Assembly: GCA_044228285.1 (NCBI GenBank)
Contig: JBGAVD010000002.1
Coordinates: forward strand, 620,001-684,000
DNA: 64,000 nucleotides
Direction of reading: 5' to 3'
Source: JBBATK01 sp044228285
GTDB lineage: Bacteria > Bacteroidota > Ignavibacteria > Kapaibacteriales > NICIL-2
Position 1 is the stretch's first letter. Every line of letters begins with the position of its first letter. The notes below the pieces were generated by a model, which made no database searches, was not told the DNA's origin, and saw nothing but the letters and a program-made list of their open reading frames with translations. The translations under genes were made by a program, and so were the position numbers. Shown one piece after another: positions 25,853 to 34,490 of the stretch.

Positions 25853-26884
25853 ATGCCCCAAATCGTCGACGCACAACATCTGCTAAGCATCTCATCGACT
25901 GCTCGAATTCTCGTACTGCGCACGGATAGGATTGGGGATGTACTCGTTTCTCAACCTTTCTTTCGTCTGCTTCGCACGCACTTTCCTGCGGCTGAGATCC
26001 ATGTGCTCTTAGGAAAGCGCAACGCTGTCATGCAGACCTTTGTGGAGCGTTATGCTACGCGCACATTGGTCTATCGAAAGTCTTTGCTCAAGATGTGTCT
26101 CCTTGCTCTGCAACTACGACGGCAACGATATGACTTGGTCATCGACATGCAAGACAACGCCTCTCGCACATCTGGTCTCCTCATGCGTTTGACAGCTGCG
26201 AAGCTTCGGCTCGGATTTGATAAAGAAAATGCGGACGAGTACACACACCTTGTTGTTCGTCCAGATCGAAAGCAGGTCCATATGGTCCAAGTGATGGCGA
26301 GCTTGATGCAGGCTTTTGGTCCGTCGCCAACTCTTGACCAGCTCAGGCTTGAACTTCCGCCTCCTCCTGCTTCTGCGGCAGAACATTCTTCTAACTCCAG
26401 GCTCAACAATGAGATGCTGCCGTCATGCGACATTTTCCTCAATTTGAGTGCTGGAAAACAATCCATGTGGTGGGGAAGCGAGAAGTGGATTCAGCTGGTG
26501 CGTTTGTTGCAGTCGGCTCATCCACAGTTTCGTATTCGGCTTGGTTCCGATGCATCCCGAAGAACGGAACGGATACGCATTGCTCAAGAGTGCGCTTGTG
26601 AGACCGCGGAAGAAGTTCAGGACTTGTTTTCTTACACCCAGCAGCTGCGCTGCGCATCTCTTGTGATTAGTCCCGATACCTCGATTGTTCACCTAGCATC
26701 AGCATTGCAGTTGCCTCAAGTGGTGCTCTATGCCAAACCACATCCCGACCGAATGCCCTGGTGGCCATTTCAAGTTCCTTTTGAGGCTTGTGTTTCGAGA
26801 GAGGAAGCGGGAATACAGGATATTGAGCCTGACGTGGTTCTACTGGCGGTGCAAAAGCTATTGGTTCGCTTAGCTGATGCTTAG
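25853..26884 (+). CDS. glycosyltransferase family 9 protein (heptosyltransferase-like)
   Basis: A second GT9 enzyme of 343 residues. Family marks are LRTDRIGDVLVSQPFFRLLRTHFP at about residues 23-46 and LVISPDTSIVHLASALQLPQVVLY near 270. A loop rich in Pro and Ser (PPPPASAAEHSSNS) near 165-180 separates the two GT-B halves. It probably works with the preceding GT9 gene on LPS core or a related glycan. Confidence 0.9.
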   Translation: MPQIVDAQHLLSISSTARILVLRTDRIGDVLVSQPFFRLLRTHFPAAEIHVLLGKRNAVMQTFVERYATRTLVYRKSLLKMCLLALQLRRQRYDLVIDMQDNASRTSGLLMRLTAAKLRLGFDKENADEYTHLVVRPDRKQVHMVQVMASLMQAFGPSPTLDQLRLELPPPPASAAEHSSNSRLNNEMLPSCDIFLNLSAGKQSMWWGSEKWIQLVRLLQSAHPQFRIRLGSDASRRTERIRIAQECACETAEEVQDLFSYTQQLRCASLVISPDTSIVHLASALQLPQVVLYAKPHPDRMPWWPFQVPFEACVSREEAGIQDIEPDVVLLAVQKLLVRLADA

Positions 26885-26938
26885 ATCCCCTTGCATCACC
26901 ACCAATGTCGCTGCCATTGTCTACGCCTGCATTTCTCC

Positions 26939-26946
26939 TATATTTG
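26939..26946 (+). promoter_or_regulatory. TAnnTTTG promoter (TATATTTG) upstream of aspS
   Basis: TATATTTG matches the -7 consensus, and a TTG lies 19 bases before it, close to the -33 position of Bacteroidota promoters. It would give aspS a leader of about 190 bases containing two hairpins: GACAAAG/CTTTGTC at 26998-27015 and TGCCC-GCAA-GGGCA at 27029-27042. No T-box consensus was seen. Confidence 0.55.
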
Positions 26947-27139
26947 TCAGTACGTACCGATGAACAGAAATGTAGCTCCATATCGCCACGACCTCTCGAC
27001 AAAGTGTTCTTTGTCGGCAGACCTTGATTGCCCGCAAGGGCATATCATCTAAACTTTATGTGCGAGCCATCGCGCGTACCATCCCACAGTTCCTTCTTCA
27101 GTATAGTTTTCTCAACAACGAATCATTAGGTGTATTCTT

Positions 27140-28927
27140 ATGTCATTTAGTAAACGAACACATACTTGCGGCGAATTGCAGATTCAACATAATTCACAGC
27201 AGGTGATTCTTAACGGGTGGGTACATGCCATCCGTAATTTTGGTGGAGTCTATTTCGTTGATGTCCGTGACCGTTTTGGACTGACCCAAGCCGTTGTACA
27301 AGCGGATGCTCCAGAGACTTTAGCAGCAATAGCACGCGAGTTGCGTCCTGAGTTTGTCGTAGCTATCCGCGGGACCGTTCGCGAGCGGTCAAATCCAAAT
27401 CCTAAAATTCCAACAGGGATGATTGAGATTCTGGCGGATGAGATAGAGATCATTAATCGAGCTGAGTTGAGTCCCTTTGAGATTTCCGAACACGAGGACT
27501 CAGCAACTGCAAACGAAGAGTTGCGCTTGAAGTATCGTTTCCTTGATCTGCGTCGTCGGTCGCTCTTTCAGAACTTTGTGGTTCGCAATAAACTTTATCA
27601 GTTAACACACTCGTTTTTTGCAAAACAGAATTTCCTTGAAGTGGAAACTCCAGTGTTGATGAAGTCGACACCTGAGGGAGCTCGCGATTTTCTGGTGCCA
27701 AGCCGCATCAACAAAGGAAAGTTCTATGCACTGCCGCAATCTCCACAGTTGTATAAGCAGATTTTGATGGTGAGTGGTTTCGACCGCTATATGCAGATCG
27801 TTAAGTGTTTTCGCGACGAAGATTTGCGAGCAGACCGGCAACCAGAGTTCACACAAGTGGACGTTGAGATGTCGTTTGTTGTGCAAGACGATGTCATTGC
27901 CTTGATCGAACAATTCACTCAAGAAGTGTGGCAGAGCGTTTTGGGACGTAGTATCAGCGCTCCTTTTCTTCGCTTAACCTGGCACGAAGCCATGACTCGC
28001 TTTGGCTCTGATAAGCCTGATATGCGTTATGCTCTGGAGCTCTGCGCAGTGAGCGACTTGGTAGCGGATAGTGGCTTCGCTGTGTTCAAAGACACTGTGG
28101 CTAAGAAGAATGGTGTGGTGGCAGTACTCAATGCAAAGGGATGTGCCGACTTCTCTCGCAAACAAATCGACGAACTCACGGAACATGCGAAGAAATATGG
28201 CGCGAAAGGGCTGGCTTGGATGAAGCTTGTGAATGGAGAAATCAATTCTCCAATTTCCAAGTTCTTATCTGAGACTGAAATCAGCTCCTTGCGAGAGCGC
28301 TGCGATCTTCAAGAGGGTGACCTCTTACTTTTTGTAGCAGATGAGTTTGAGCGTTGCTATACGGTCCTTGGAGCTCTCCGCACGGAAGTGGCTCGCAGAA
28401 ACGGTACGCTGAGCGCCGTGAAGGATGACTTCGCCTTTCTATGGGTCACTGATTTTCCATTGATGGAGTATAGCGAAGAAGAGCAGCGGTACATTGCGCG
28501 ACATCACCCCTTTACTGCTCCTCTTGATCGCGACGTAGAGCTTTTGGCAACCGATCCAACACAAGCTTGTGCACAAGCACACGACCTTGTATGTAACGGA
28601 TATGAAATAGCTGGCGGAAGCATGCGTATCCACCGCAGCGATGTTCAACAGCGTATGTTCGACCTTCTGGGTTTCAGCCGAGAAGATGCTGAATCAAAGT
28701 TCGGATTCCTCCTGAACGCCCTCAAGTTCGGTGCTCCTCCTCACGGGGGGATTGCCCTTGGTTTTGATCGTTGGGTGATGTTGCTCTGTGGCACTGAGAA
28801 CATCCGTGACGTCATTGCCTTTCCAAAGACAACCAGTGGACTCTCGCTTATGGATGGTTGTCCGTCGGATGTTGACACGAAGCAGCTCGCGGAACTCGCT
28901 ATTTCCTTGGTGAAGAAAGCTGAGTAG
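27140..28927 (+). CDS. aspS: aspartate--tRNA ligase (bacterial type)
   Basis: Charges tRNA-Asp (or Asp and Asn tRNAs if non-discriminating). The 595-residue length is that of bacterial AspRS with the inserted GAD domain. Seen are the N-terminal OB fold (LNGWVHAIRNFGGVYFVDVRDRFG), class II motif 2 (FRDEDLRADRQPEFTQVDVE near 235), the QSPQLYKQ loop, the GAD-type insert near 300-410 and motif 3 (GIALGFDRWVML near 535). Whether it also charges tRNA-Asn cannot be settled from this window. A strong terminator follows 57 bases after the stop. Confidence 0.97.
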   Translation: MSFSKRTHTCGELQIQHNSQQVILNGWVHAIRNFGGVYFVDVRDRFGLTQAVVQADAPETLAAIARELRPEFVVAIRGTVRERSNPNPKIPTGMIEILADEIEIINRAELSPFEISEHEDSATANEELRLKYRFLDLRRRSLFQNFVVRNKLYQLTHSFFAKQNFLEVETPVLMKSTPEGARDFLVPSRINKGKFYALPQSPQLYKQILMVSGFDRYMQIVKCFRDEDLRADRQPEFTQVDVEMSFVVQDDVIALIEQFTQEVWQSVLGRSISAPFLRLTWHEAMTRFGSDKPDMRYALELCAVSDLVADSGFAVFKDTVAKKNGVVAVLNAKGCADFSRKQIDELTEHAKKYGAKGLAWMKLVNGEINSPISKFLSETEISSLRERCDLQEGDLLLFVADEFERCYTVLGALRTEVARRNGTLSAVKDDFAFLWVTDFPLMEYSEEEQRYIARHHPFTAPLDRDVELLATDPTQACAQAHDLVCNGYEIAGGSMRIHRSDVQQRMFDLLGFSREDAESKFGFLLNALKFGAPPHGGIALGFDRWVMLLCGTENIRDVIAFPKTTSGLSLMDGCPSDVDTKQLAELAISLVKKAE

Positions 28928-28984
28928 AGTCGCGATTCCTCTTTGCTGCTCTAGATCTGTTACTGGATGTACATTTGTTCGTTC

Positions 28985-29010
28985 GACCACCTTCGGGTGG
29001 TCTTTTTTTT
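28985..29010 (+). terminator. Rho-independent terminator after aspS
   Basis: GACCACC, loop TTCG, GGTGGTC, then eight T residues: a textbook intrinsic terminator with a stable tetraloop. Confidence 0.95.
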
Positions 29011-29120
29011 GACCATTGTTGAGGAAAAGTGTGCTTTATGAAAAATCTCGAGATGGTTGACTCGTTGTACTTTAGATTTCGTTGGCAACAGTAGTTCGAT
29101 CAATATTCTGTTAGAAACTT

Positions 29121-31148
29121 ATGATCTTAGGATTAGCTCCTTCGCGACTCGTCACCTCTGCCATCCTGCTGTTTTTGTCAGTATGCGTACTTCAAACAGC
29201 ATATGCTCAACAAGTCTGGCAACAAGCAAGTGGCCTAGATGGTGGAAGCGTCAATGCAGTTGTCATGCAGAATGAAACAGAGTTCTTTGCAGGTACTGAT
29301 GTGGGCTTATACTATACTTCCGACGCTGGGGAGCACTGGGTTCAACGCGGTTTCAAATCAGCAACGGTATATGCTCTCGCAAGGGTTGAAGATGTTTTAT
29401 ATGCCGGTATAGGTTTCTCACAAGAGGATGGTTTTGGAGGTGTGTTTCGCAGCACTAACAATGGTCTGATTTGGGAACGAAATCTGGAGGGACAGGAAGT
29501 ATGGAGTCTTCATATGCAAGACGACCTCCTTCTGGTTGGTACCGCAGAACACGGTCTGTTTTCAAGTCCAGATGGCGGAACCTGGACTCAGAGTCTTGAG
29601 GGCAATGCAGTGTACGCCATCCATCGTTTTAATGATGTGATTGTGGTTGCTACTGACTCAGCTGTCTTTCGATCAACCGACTTGGGACAAAGCTGGAGCA
29701 AGAATGATCTTAGCGCGCGCGGAACGTTTTACTGTTTTGCCTCTACTGAGACCATGTTGTACGCAGGAGGTGACAATGGGGTATTCAAGAGTACTGACCA
29801 TGGGGCAACGTGGACAATTGCTGCTATGAGAGGGCAAACGATTTACTCTTTAGCTGCAGATGCAGAACGACTGTACATTGGTAGTGATACTAGTGGTGTT
29901 GTGGTTCGAAGTCATGCAAGCGCGAATCTCGTTGCTTCCGACTTCGGAAATGAGAGCGTGTATGCCTTGGCTGTAACTGGGAACACGGTTTTAGCTGGTA
30001 CTTGGGAAGACGGAGCGTTTGTCAGTAACGACAAAGCTGCTTCGTTCATTGAAAAGAACACAGGATTAAAAGCAGCACCTATGTATTGTTTCTCGAGGGA
30101 TCAAGGTGTCTTGTATGCAGGCGGCGATGGCGTTGCCCGCTCTCTTGATGAAGGGAAGAATTGGGAATGGTTGTCGCTTTACGCCACTGTCTATGCTCTG
30201 CACACCCAAGGTGATCGCCTGCTTGCATTTTCTGAAGATGGACTCTATACTTCGACTGATGATGGAGAAAACTGGTCGTTATCCGCAATGAATGGGATGG
30301 GCCTTTACTGCGTACTTCAAGATAGAGATCGATTGCTCTGCGGAACTGCAGAACAAGGTCTGTGGCAAAGCACTGACAATGCAAAGACTTGGAGCCAAAG
30401 CTCTTTGAGCAAAGGAACAGTGAACGCAATCCTTCGACAGGGACAAAACCTCTATCTTGCTATGGGTGATGGGCATGTGCTTCGCTCTTCAGATGATACG
30501 AAGTCTTGGACCGAAGTTCTTTTCGATAGCACGGCAGCCGTTCAGAGTTTGTGCACGAAGGGGTCTGTACTCATCGCGGGTACGGCGGGAAATGATGTGT
30601 TTCTTAGCAACGACAATGGACAATCCTGGGAGCATCGTCTGCTCAATCCAATCTTGCTTTGCGATGTACAAGCGATGGATGTAGCCGAGCCGCAGATATA
30701 TGCAGCTACCTACAGCTATGGCATTTACACGAGCATTGACAATGGAATGAACTGGTCCGCCTTTAATGATAGCCTCGATAACCGGTACACTTTAGCAGTG
30801 ACTCACAACGATAAGCTGCTTCTGTGCTCCACAGAGGGACAAGGTGTGTGGTATCGCGCACTTCCTACAACTTCAGTCCCTGAACAAACGCAATCACGTA
30901 TGTCCATAGTGCCACAGCCTGCAACAGATTTCATTCGGATTGACCTTCCTATAGGTTTGCAAGATGATGCTGAGTTTGGTCTCTACGACTTAAACGGGAA
31001 TTGTCATGTGCACTCGACAGCACTGAGTAGACTGTCTGCCTCCAATGCCTTGAGAGTGGATTGTAGAGATTTGCCAACTGGGATGTACCAAGTACGCATA
31101 GTACAACACAACCAGAGCTGGGTGAAGAGCGTTGTGATTGTCCGATAA
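29121..31148 (+). CDS. secreted BNR/Ycf48-like propeller protein with T9SS sorting domain
   Basis: An exported 675-residue protein. The signal peptide (ATSAILLFLSVCVLQTAYAQ-type core) ends at AYAQ near residue 30. About thirteen regular repeats follow, with the pattern AGTxxGLFxSxDxGxxW roughly every 40 residues (for example YAGGDNGVFKSTDHGATW, LCGTAEQGLWQSTDNAKTW, IAGTAGNDVFLSNDNGQSW), which suggests one or two beta-propellers. The C-terminus (SIVPQPATDFIRIDLP ... LPTGMYQVRIV) is a T9SS sorting domain, with PQP where PNP is usual. It has the same design as the protein at 14479-16617. Function is unknown; a sialidase active site was not seen. Confidence 0.85.
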   Translation: MILGLAPSRLVTSAILLFLSVCVLQTAYAQQVWQQASGLDGGSVNAVVMQNETEFFAGTDVGLYYTSDAGEHWVQRGFKSATVYALARVEDVLYAGIGFSQEDGFGGVFRSTNNGLIWERNLEGQEVWSLHMQDDLLLVGTAEHGLFSSPDGGTWTQSLEGNAVYAIHRFNDVIVVATDSAVFRSTDLGQSWSKNDLSARGTFYCFASTETMLYAGGDNGVFKSTDHGATWTIAAMRGQTIYSLAADAERLYIGSDTSGVVVRSHASANLVASDFGNESVYALAVTGNTVLAGTWEDGAFVSNDKAASFIEKNTGLKAAPMYCFSRDQGVLYAGGDGVARSLDEGKNWEWLSLYATVYALHTQGDRLLAFSEDGLYTSTDDGENWSLSAMNGMGLYCVLQDRDRLLCGTAEQGLWQSTDNAKTWSQSSLSKGTVNAILRQGQNLYLAMGDGHVLRSSDDTKSWTEVLFDSTAAVQSLCTKGSVLIAGTAGNDVFLSNDNGQSWEHRLLNPILLCDVQAMDVAEPQIYAATYSYGIYTSIDNGMNWSAFNDSLDNRYTLAVTHNDKLLLCSTEGQGVWYRALPTTSVPEQTQSRMSIVPQPATDFIRIDLPIGLQDDAEFGLYDLNGNCHVHSTALSRLSASNALRVDCRDLPTGMYQVRIVQHNQSWVKSVVIVR

Positions 31149-31256
31149 GCAATTGCACAGTTGTAGCAAATATGAACTCTAGTCTAGCATGCGGGCAAAG
31201 GCATCTGCGAAGTGTAAGGATCTCAGTGGGAGAGTGCGAAGCCATTGATAGCTTGC

Positions 31257-32873
31257 TTAGACTCGACGACGTAGCTTGCGGTAGTGTTCAAGAACGTTGA
31301 TCGAAGCATTGTTCCAGTTCATAGGTACATGAGAAAACAATGGTAGACTGGATGCTGGGAGTTGTACTAATTCCTCCGCTTTGAACCCTAATCCAGTGTT
31401 CATGACCTGCGAGCAACCGAACTCAGTACCTGCGAGTATGCACCGAATAGCTCCAGAGCAATTCAGACTCAACTCGAGAATGCCTAGGGCATCGTCTGAG
31501 GAGTTTCGCCCAAAGACCCGTGGACTGTTGTGTGTGTCTGCACAGGCAAGAAAGGGAATTGGAGTTAGGTTGGTGTTGCGATTTCTAACGTTTGCTTCGC
31601 ACTCTGGTAGACTGGAACAGTGGATCCAGAAGTCACCAAGCACAGCATTGAAGCCGTTTTGTGCAGAGGCGAGAGTGGTCTCAAAATTCTCCTCTATAAA
31701 GACAAAGTTCTGCTTCCGAGCACGAGCCTCGCTCAGAATCTGCCGTTGCAGAGGCATCGGCAGGGCATGGCACATGTCGAGAACAGCTCCATCGATGTCG
31801 AAACGCTCGATGAATGAAGGAATCACTGATGCCAGGCGATTCCACAACTCTTCATTGATAGAACTCGCATCATTGAGCTTGGTGTCGAACATCCGAACTG
31901 TGTTATACGCTACGTAGTTGAACGATGGATGTTTATGAAGACGCAGGTAGGTCACGTCTGACCATAGTGGCTGAACATCGTCGGGCGGGTAGTCTGCAAA
32001 GGCACCCGGCACCATACATCTGCTTCCATCTTCGCACACCCCAACGTATTCACCGTTCGCCTTGAGTTCTACGTGTTGCGGTGTAGGACAAAACATCCGT
32101 TGATACTCGTCAGAGGGAGCAGGCAGATCATGAAAGTCATGGCGTGCTACTTTGTCGCGAATAATCTCTAAGCTACGTGCATCAAACTTCGGCGGATGGA
32201 AGTCCGAAAGCAGGCACTCTTCGTGAACCCAATAGTACCACTCTGGGTGCTGCGCGATCCAGTCGGCGTCTCGGCTAGTGGTTCTCAATGCAAACTCTAC
32301 GATCACACGCATGCCTAAGCGATGGGCGGCTTCGACAAGTGCTTGGAATTGAACTTCCAGCGAAAGGTCAAGTACTGGCTCATCGAGAGTTTCATCGAGC
32401 TCAAGAACATTCGCTTGAGCGTACACAGAACCCGCATCGCCTTTGCGTGAGACTTTCGCAAGCTTCATAAAAGGTAACAGATACAACGTATCGATACCAA
32501 TCGATTGGAGATAGGGAAGCAGTGCGATAGTTTTCAGAAAGCTGCCACGGCAGTTCCAGACAGACTCTTTGCGCAATGATTCATCTGCAACTGCATAGTG
32601 ATTGTATGCACTGAAGTGTCGAGGAAGCAAACAATACAGTGAGGCTTCATTGAGCCAGGTATCGTCAGCCGCGGGCGCGATAGCGACCGCATGAAGAAGA
32701 GTCTCAATGCGATCCAGATACCACTGTGCTACATTATGAAGGCAGTGTTCACCGTTCTGATTGTACGGTGCGCACCACAAAGCAGGCACTCGGTATTCTT
32801 CAGCAGGCAGAGTGGTGCTCAGTCTGTGCAGTGCATTGCGGAGGAGTACAAGTGCCGTACTCGAGGAATTCAT
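31257..32873 (-). CDS. divergent alpha-amylase family (GH13-like) protein
   Basis: A 538-residue TIM-barrel protein of the GH13 superfamily with no signal peptide, so probably cytosolic. The fold is shown by LPYLQSIGIDTLYLLPFM, LGMRVIVEFALRTTSRDADWIAQHPEWYYW, the nucleophile-type segment IDGAVLDMCHALP near residue 360, the acid/base-type FIEENF near 395 and CADTHNSPRV near 460. Departures from ordinary amylases: Arg two before the nucleophile Asp is Val, the first-region Asn-His is missing, and the late His-Asp reads His-Asn. This may be a distinct subfamily or an enzyme with changed chemistry. Its ATG overlaps the stop of the osmC-like gene (ATGA). Confidence 0.75.
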   Translation of the reverse strand: MNSSSTALVLLRNALHRLSTTLPAEEYRVPALWCAPYNQNGEHCLHNVAQWYLDRIETLLHAVAIAPAADDTWLNEASLYCLLPRHFSAYNHYAVADESLRKESVWNCRGSFLKTIALLPYLQSIGIDTLYLLPFMKLAKVSRKGDAGSVYAQANVLELDETLDEPVLDLSLEVQFQALVEAAHRLGMRVIVEFALRTTSRDADWIAQHPEWYYWVHEECLLSDFHPPKFDARSLEIIRDKVARHDFHDLPAPSDEYQRMFCPTPQHVELKANGEYVGVCEDGSRCMVPGAFADYPPDDVQPLWSDVTYLRLHKHPSFNYVAYNTVRMFDTKLNDASSINEELWNRLASVIPSFIERFDIDGAVLDMCHALPMPLQRQILSEARARKQNFVFIEENFETTLASAQNGFNAVLGDFWIHCSSLPECEANVRNRNTNLTPIPFLACADTHNSPRVFGRNSSDDALGILELSLNCSGAIRCILAGTEFGCSQVMNTGLGFKAEELVQLPASSLPLFSHVPMNWNNASINVLEHYRKLRRRV

Positions 32874-33301
32874 GGCGTTGGCTGAGCGCTTGGAATAATC
32901 TCGGCGCTATGTGTTATGACGCATCCACTAAGTCGAAACATTGCTGATATACTGCAATAGCTTTGATGAGATAAGTGAATGCAGCGTTCCAGATCTGCAA
33001 GCGATGCGTCCGGGCTGTTGAGCGTATAATGCATGTGAACGCTGGTGAACACCTTGGGATGTTCTTCAGCACGCGTTGCTTCGCAACGCACGCTAAAGCC
33101 ATCGATGTGTTTGCGTTTCTTCTTCAGGATATCGACGACATCAATTCCAGAGCATGCACCCAGGGCTTGAAGCATGGCTGAGACTGGGCTAGAGCCGGCA
33201 GGAAAGACCTCATCGCTTCGCGAATCAAAGTGAGTTTGATTGTGCTTTACGTCGGTTCCAACAAAGTGATGGTCTTGCACTAACTGTACGTCGACTTTCA
33301 T
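32870..33301 (-). CDS. OsmC/Ohr family protein
   Basis: A 143-residue OsmC-like protein, a family of thiol-dependent peroxidases acting on organic hydroperoxides. The two redox cysteines are visible: Cys50 in LGACSGIDVVDIL and Cys116 in SYCSISAMF. The start is ATG 33301, which overlaps the rhodanese stop as ATGA; the frame runs nine codons further upstream inside the rhodanese gene, but that part is not OsmC-like. The stop overlaps the next ATG in the same way, so the three genes are probably translated together. Confidence 0.9.
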   Translation of the reverse strand: MKVDVQLVQDHHFVGTDVKHNQTHFDSRSDEVFPAGSSPVSAMLQALGACSGIDVVDILKKKRKHIDGFSVRCEATRAEEHPKVFTSVHMHYTLNSPDASLADLERCIHLSHQSYCSISAMFRLSGCVITHSAEIIPSAQPTP

Positions 33302-33612
33302 GCATCTCTCTCCATCATCATCTGCCATGCTAGTATACCACCCCGCATGTTCGTGGCGCGGTATCCAAGGTGTTGTAAATACTCAACGGCTTGTCCGCTT
33401 CGATTTCCACTCCGACAATACACAACGATCTCGCGATCGCGATGTTCTTCGAGTTCGGACTTGCGATCCATCAACTCGCCCAGAGGGATGAGTGCTCCCT
33501 CAGTAATGCGAAAGGCTGCATGTTCCTCTGGTTGTCGCACATCGAGAAGAAAGAAATCGTCGTTCTTTTCAAGACGTGCTCGAAGGTCTTCAACGGATAT
33601 CGTTGGTATCAT
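33298..33612 (-). CDS. single-domain rhodanese-like protein
   Basis: A small cytosolic sulfurtransferase-type protein of 104 residues. The rhodanese pattern is complete: FLLDVRQPEEHAAFRITEGALIP, the active-site loop VVYCRSGNRS with Cys66, and the C-terminal GYRATNMRGGILAW. The six-residue active loop with Arg after Cys suggests sulfur transfer (GlpE/PspE-like) and not arsenate reduction. It is first in the operon with the OsmC-like peroxidase and the GH13-like protein, so a thiol or persulfide role next to OsmC is plausible. Confidence 0.92.
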   Translation of the reverse strand: MIPTISVEDLRARLEKNDDFFLLDVRQPEEHAAFRITEGALIPLGELMDRKSELEEHRDREIVVYCRSGNRSGQAVEYLQHLGYRATNMRGGILAWQMMMERDA

Positions 33613-33741
33613 AGACAGGTATGAGTTTGTGGAAGAGTAAATGAGCTGTGCTGTTGCTGCGAAAAAGAGGCGATCCTCCCGAAGGTGGGAACCAATACGA
33701 TGCTCAGCACTGCTTCATTCATGAACGGTTGAGTGGCTATT

Positions 33742-34389
33742 TCAAACGGACTTGCGGAAGATCATCAGTTTTTCGCGTCCAGCTCGTGCCGGATGCGACT
33801 CGCGTGGGATGTCTGAGCTGATGAGCACGAAGCCCACCTCTTCAAACTGTGCGTGGATCTCGTCCTCGCGAACAGTGAATGGGGGGCCGACACGTTCTAC
33901 TTCATCCATCGGGAAGAACAAGCCAGCCAGATAGCCGCCGGGCTTAATGATGGTTGACATCACCTTAGCGTACTCAGCTCTTCGATTAGGGTCAATCGCG
34001 CAGTAGCAAGTGTATTCCAGAACCCGGTCGAAGGAGTTAGCCAGATCCCAGCCGAGAGTGAAGATATCTCGCTCTAGGACAGCGAGTTCCAGACCTTCTT
34101 GATGCGCTTGCTCAGAAAGATAGCGCAGAGGTTCGTGAGCAAAGTCAATGGCACTCACATGGAAGCCAGAGCGTGCGAATGCGAGAGCATCATGACCGAA
34201 ACCGCATCCAGGGATAGCCAAACTTAGCTGTTCGCCTGGCGAAAGAGTAAATAAAGGGTGGCGTCCACGTAAAGCTGCGAACACCGCAGTTTCGTTTCCA
34301 AGGTCCCAACCATGGTCTCCGGTTTGATATCTCTGTGACCAAAAGTCGGCTGTGTTACAATCTGCTGAGGGATCTTCGTCTGTATTCAT
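33742..34389 (-). CDS. TPMT-family class I SAM-dependent methyltransferase
   Basis: A 215-residue methyltransferase. It begins WSQRYQTGDHGWDLG, characteristic of the thiopurine methyltransferase family, followed by the SAM-binding loop LAIPGCGFGHDALAFARSGFHVSAIDFA and the later block EYTCYCAIDPNRRAEYA...LKPGG-type (IIKPGGYLAGLFFP). In bacteria such enzymes methylate thiol, selenium, tellurium or small halide/thiocyanate substrates; the substrate here is open. The start is ATG 34389. A TATTTTTG promoter ends only three bases before it, so the message is probably leaderless or nearly so. Confidence 0.88.
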   Translation of the reverse strand: MNTDEDPSADCNTADFWSQRYQTGDHGWDLGNETAVFAALRGRHPLFTLSPGEQLSLAIPGCGFGHDALAFARSGFHVSAIDFAHEPLRYLSEQAHQEGLELAVLERDIFTLGWDLANSFDRVLEYTCYCAIDPNRRAEYAKVMSTIIKPGGYLAGLFFPMDEVERVGPPFTVREDEIHAQFEEVGFVLISSDIPRESHPARAGREKLMIFRKSV

Positions 34390-34392
34390 ATG

Positions 34393-34400
34393 CAAAAATA
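34393..34400 (-). promoter_or_regulatory. -7 promoter element of the TPMT-family gene, in a divergent palindrome
   Basis: TATTTTTG on the minus strand, three bases before the ATG at 34389. Together with TATTTTGC on the plus strand at 34412-34419 (a possible promoter for the DUF58 gene) it forms an inverted repeat GCAAAAATAGC - 7 bases - GCTATTTTGC. Confidence 0.6.
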
Positions 34401-34490
34401 GCGAGTGGTGCTATTTTGCGTGACAATCTCTTTGATCAGGCTTGTTAAGGGCTTGTACATACTGAATAACCTTCTAACGAAGGGTGAACC

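Noticed and set aside
26939..27139. T-box riboswitch before aspS
   Set aside because: The leader has hairpins, but no T-box consensus, specifier loop or terminator/antiterminator pair was found.
31381..31917. 178-codon plus-strand frame inside the GH13-like gene
   Set aside because: Shadow frame; the minus-strand product has clear fold motifs and this one has none.
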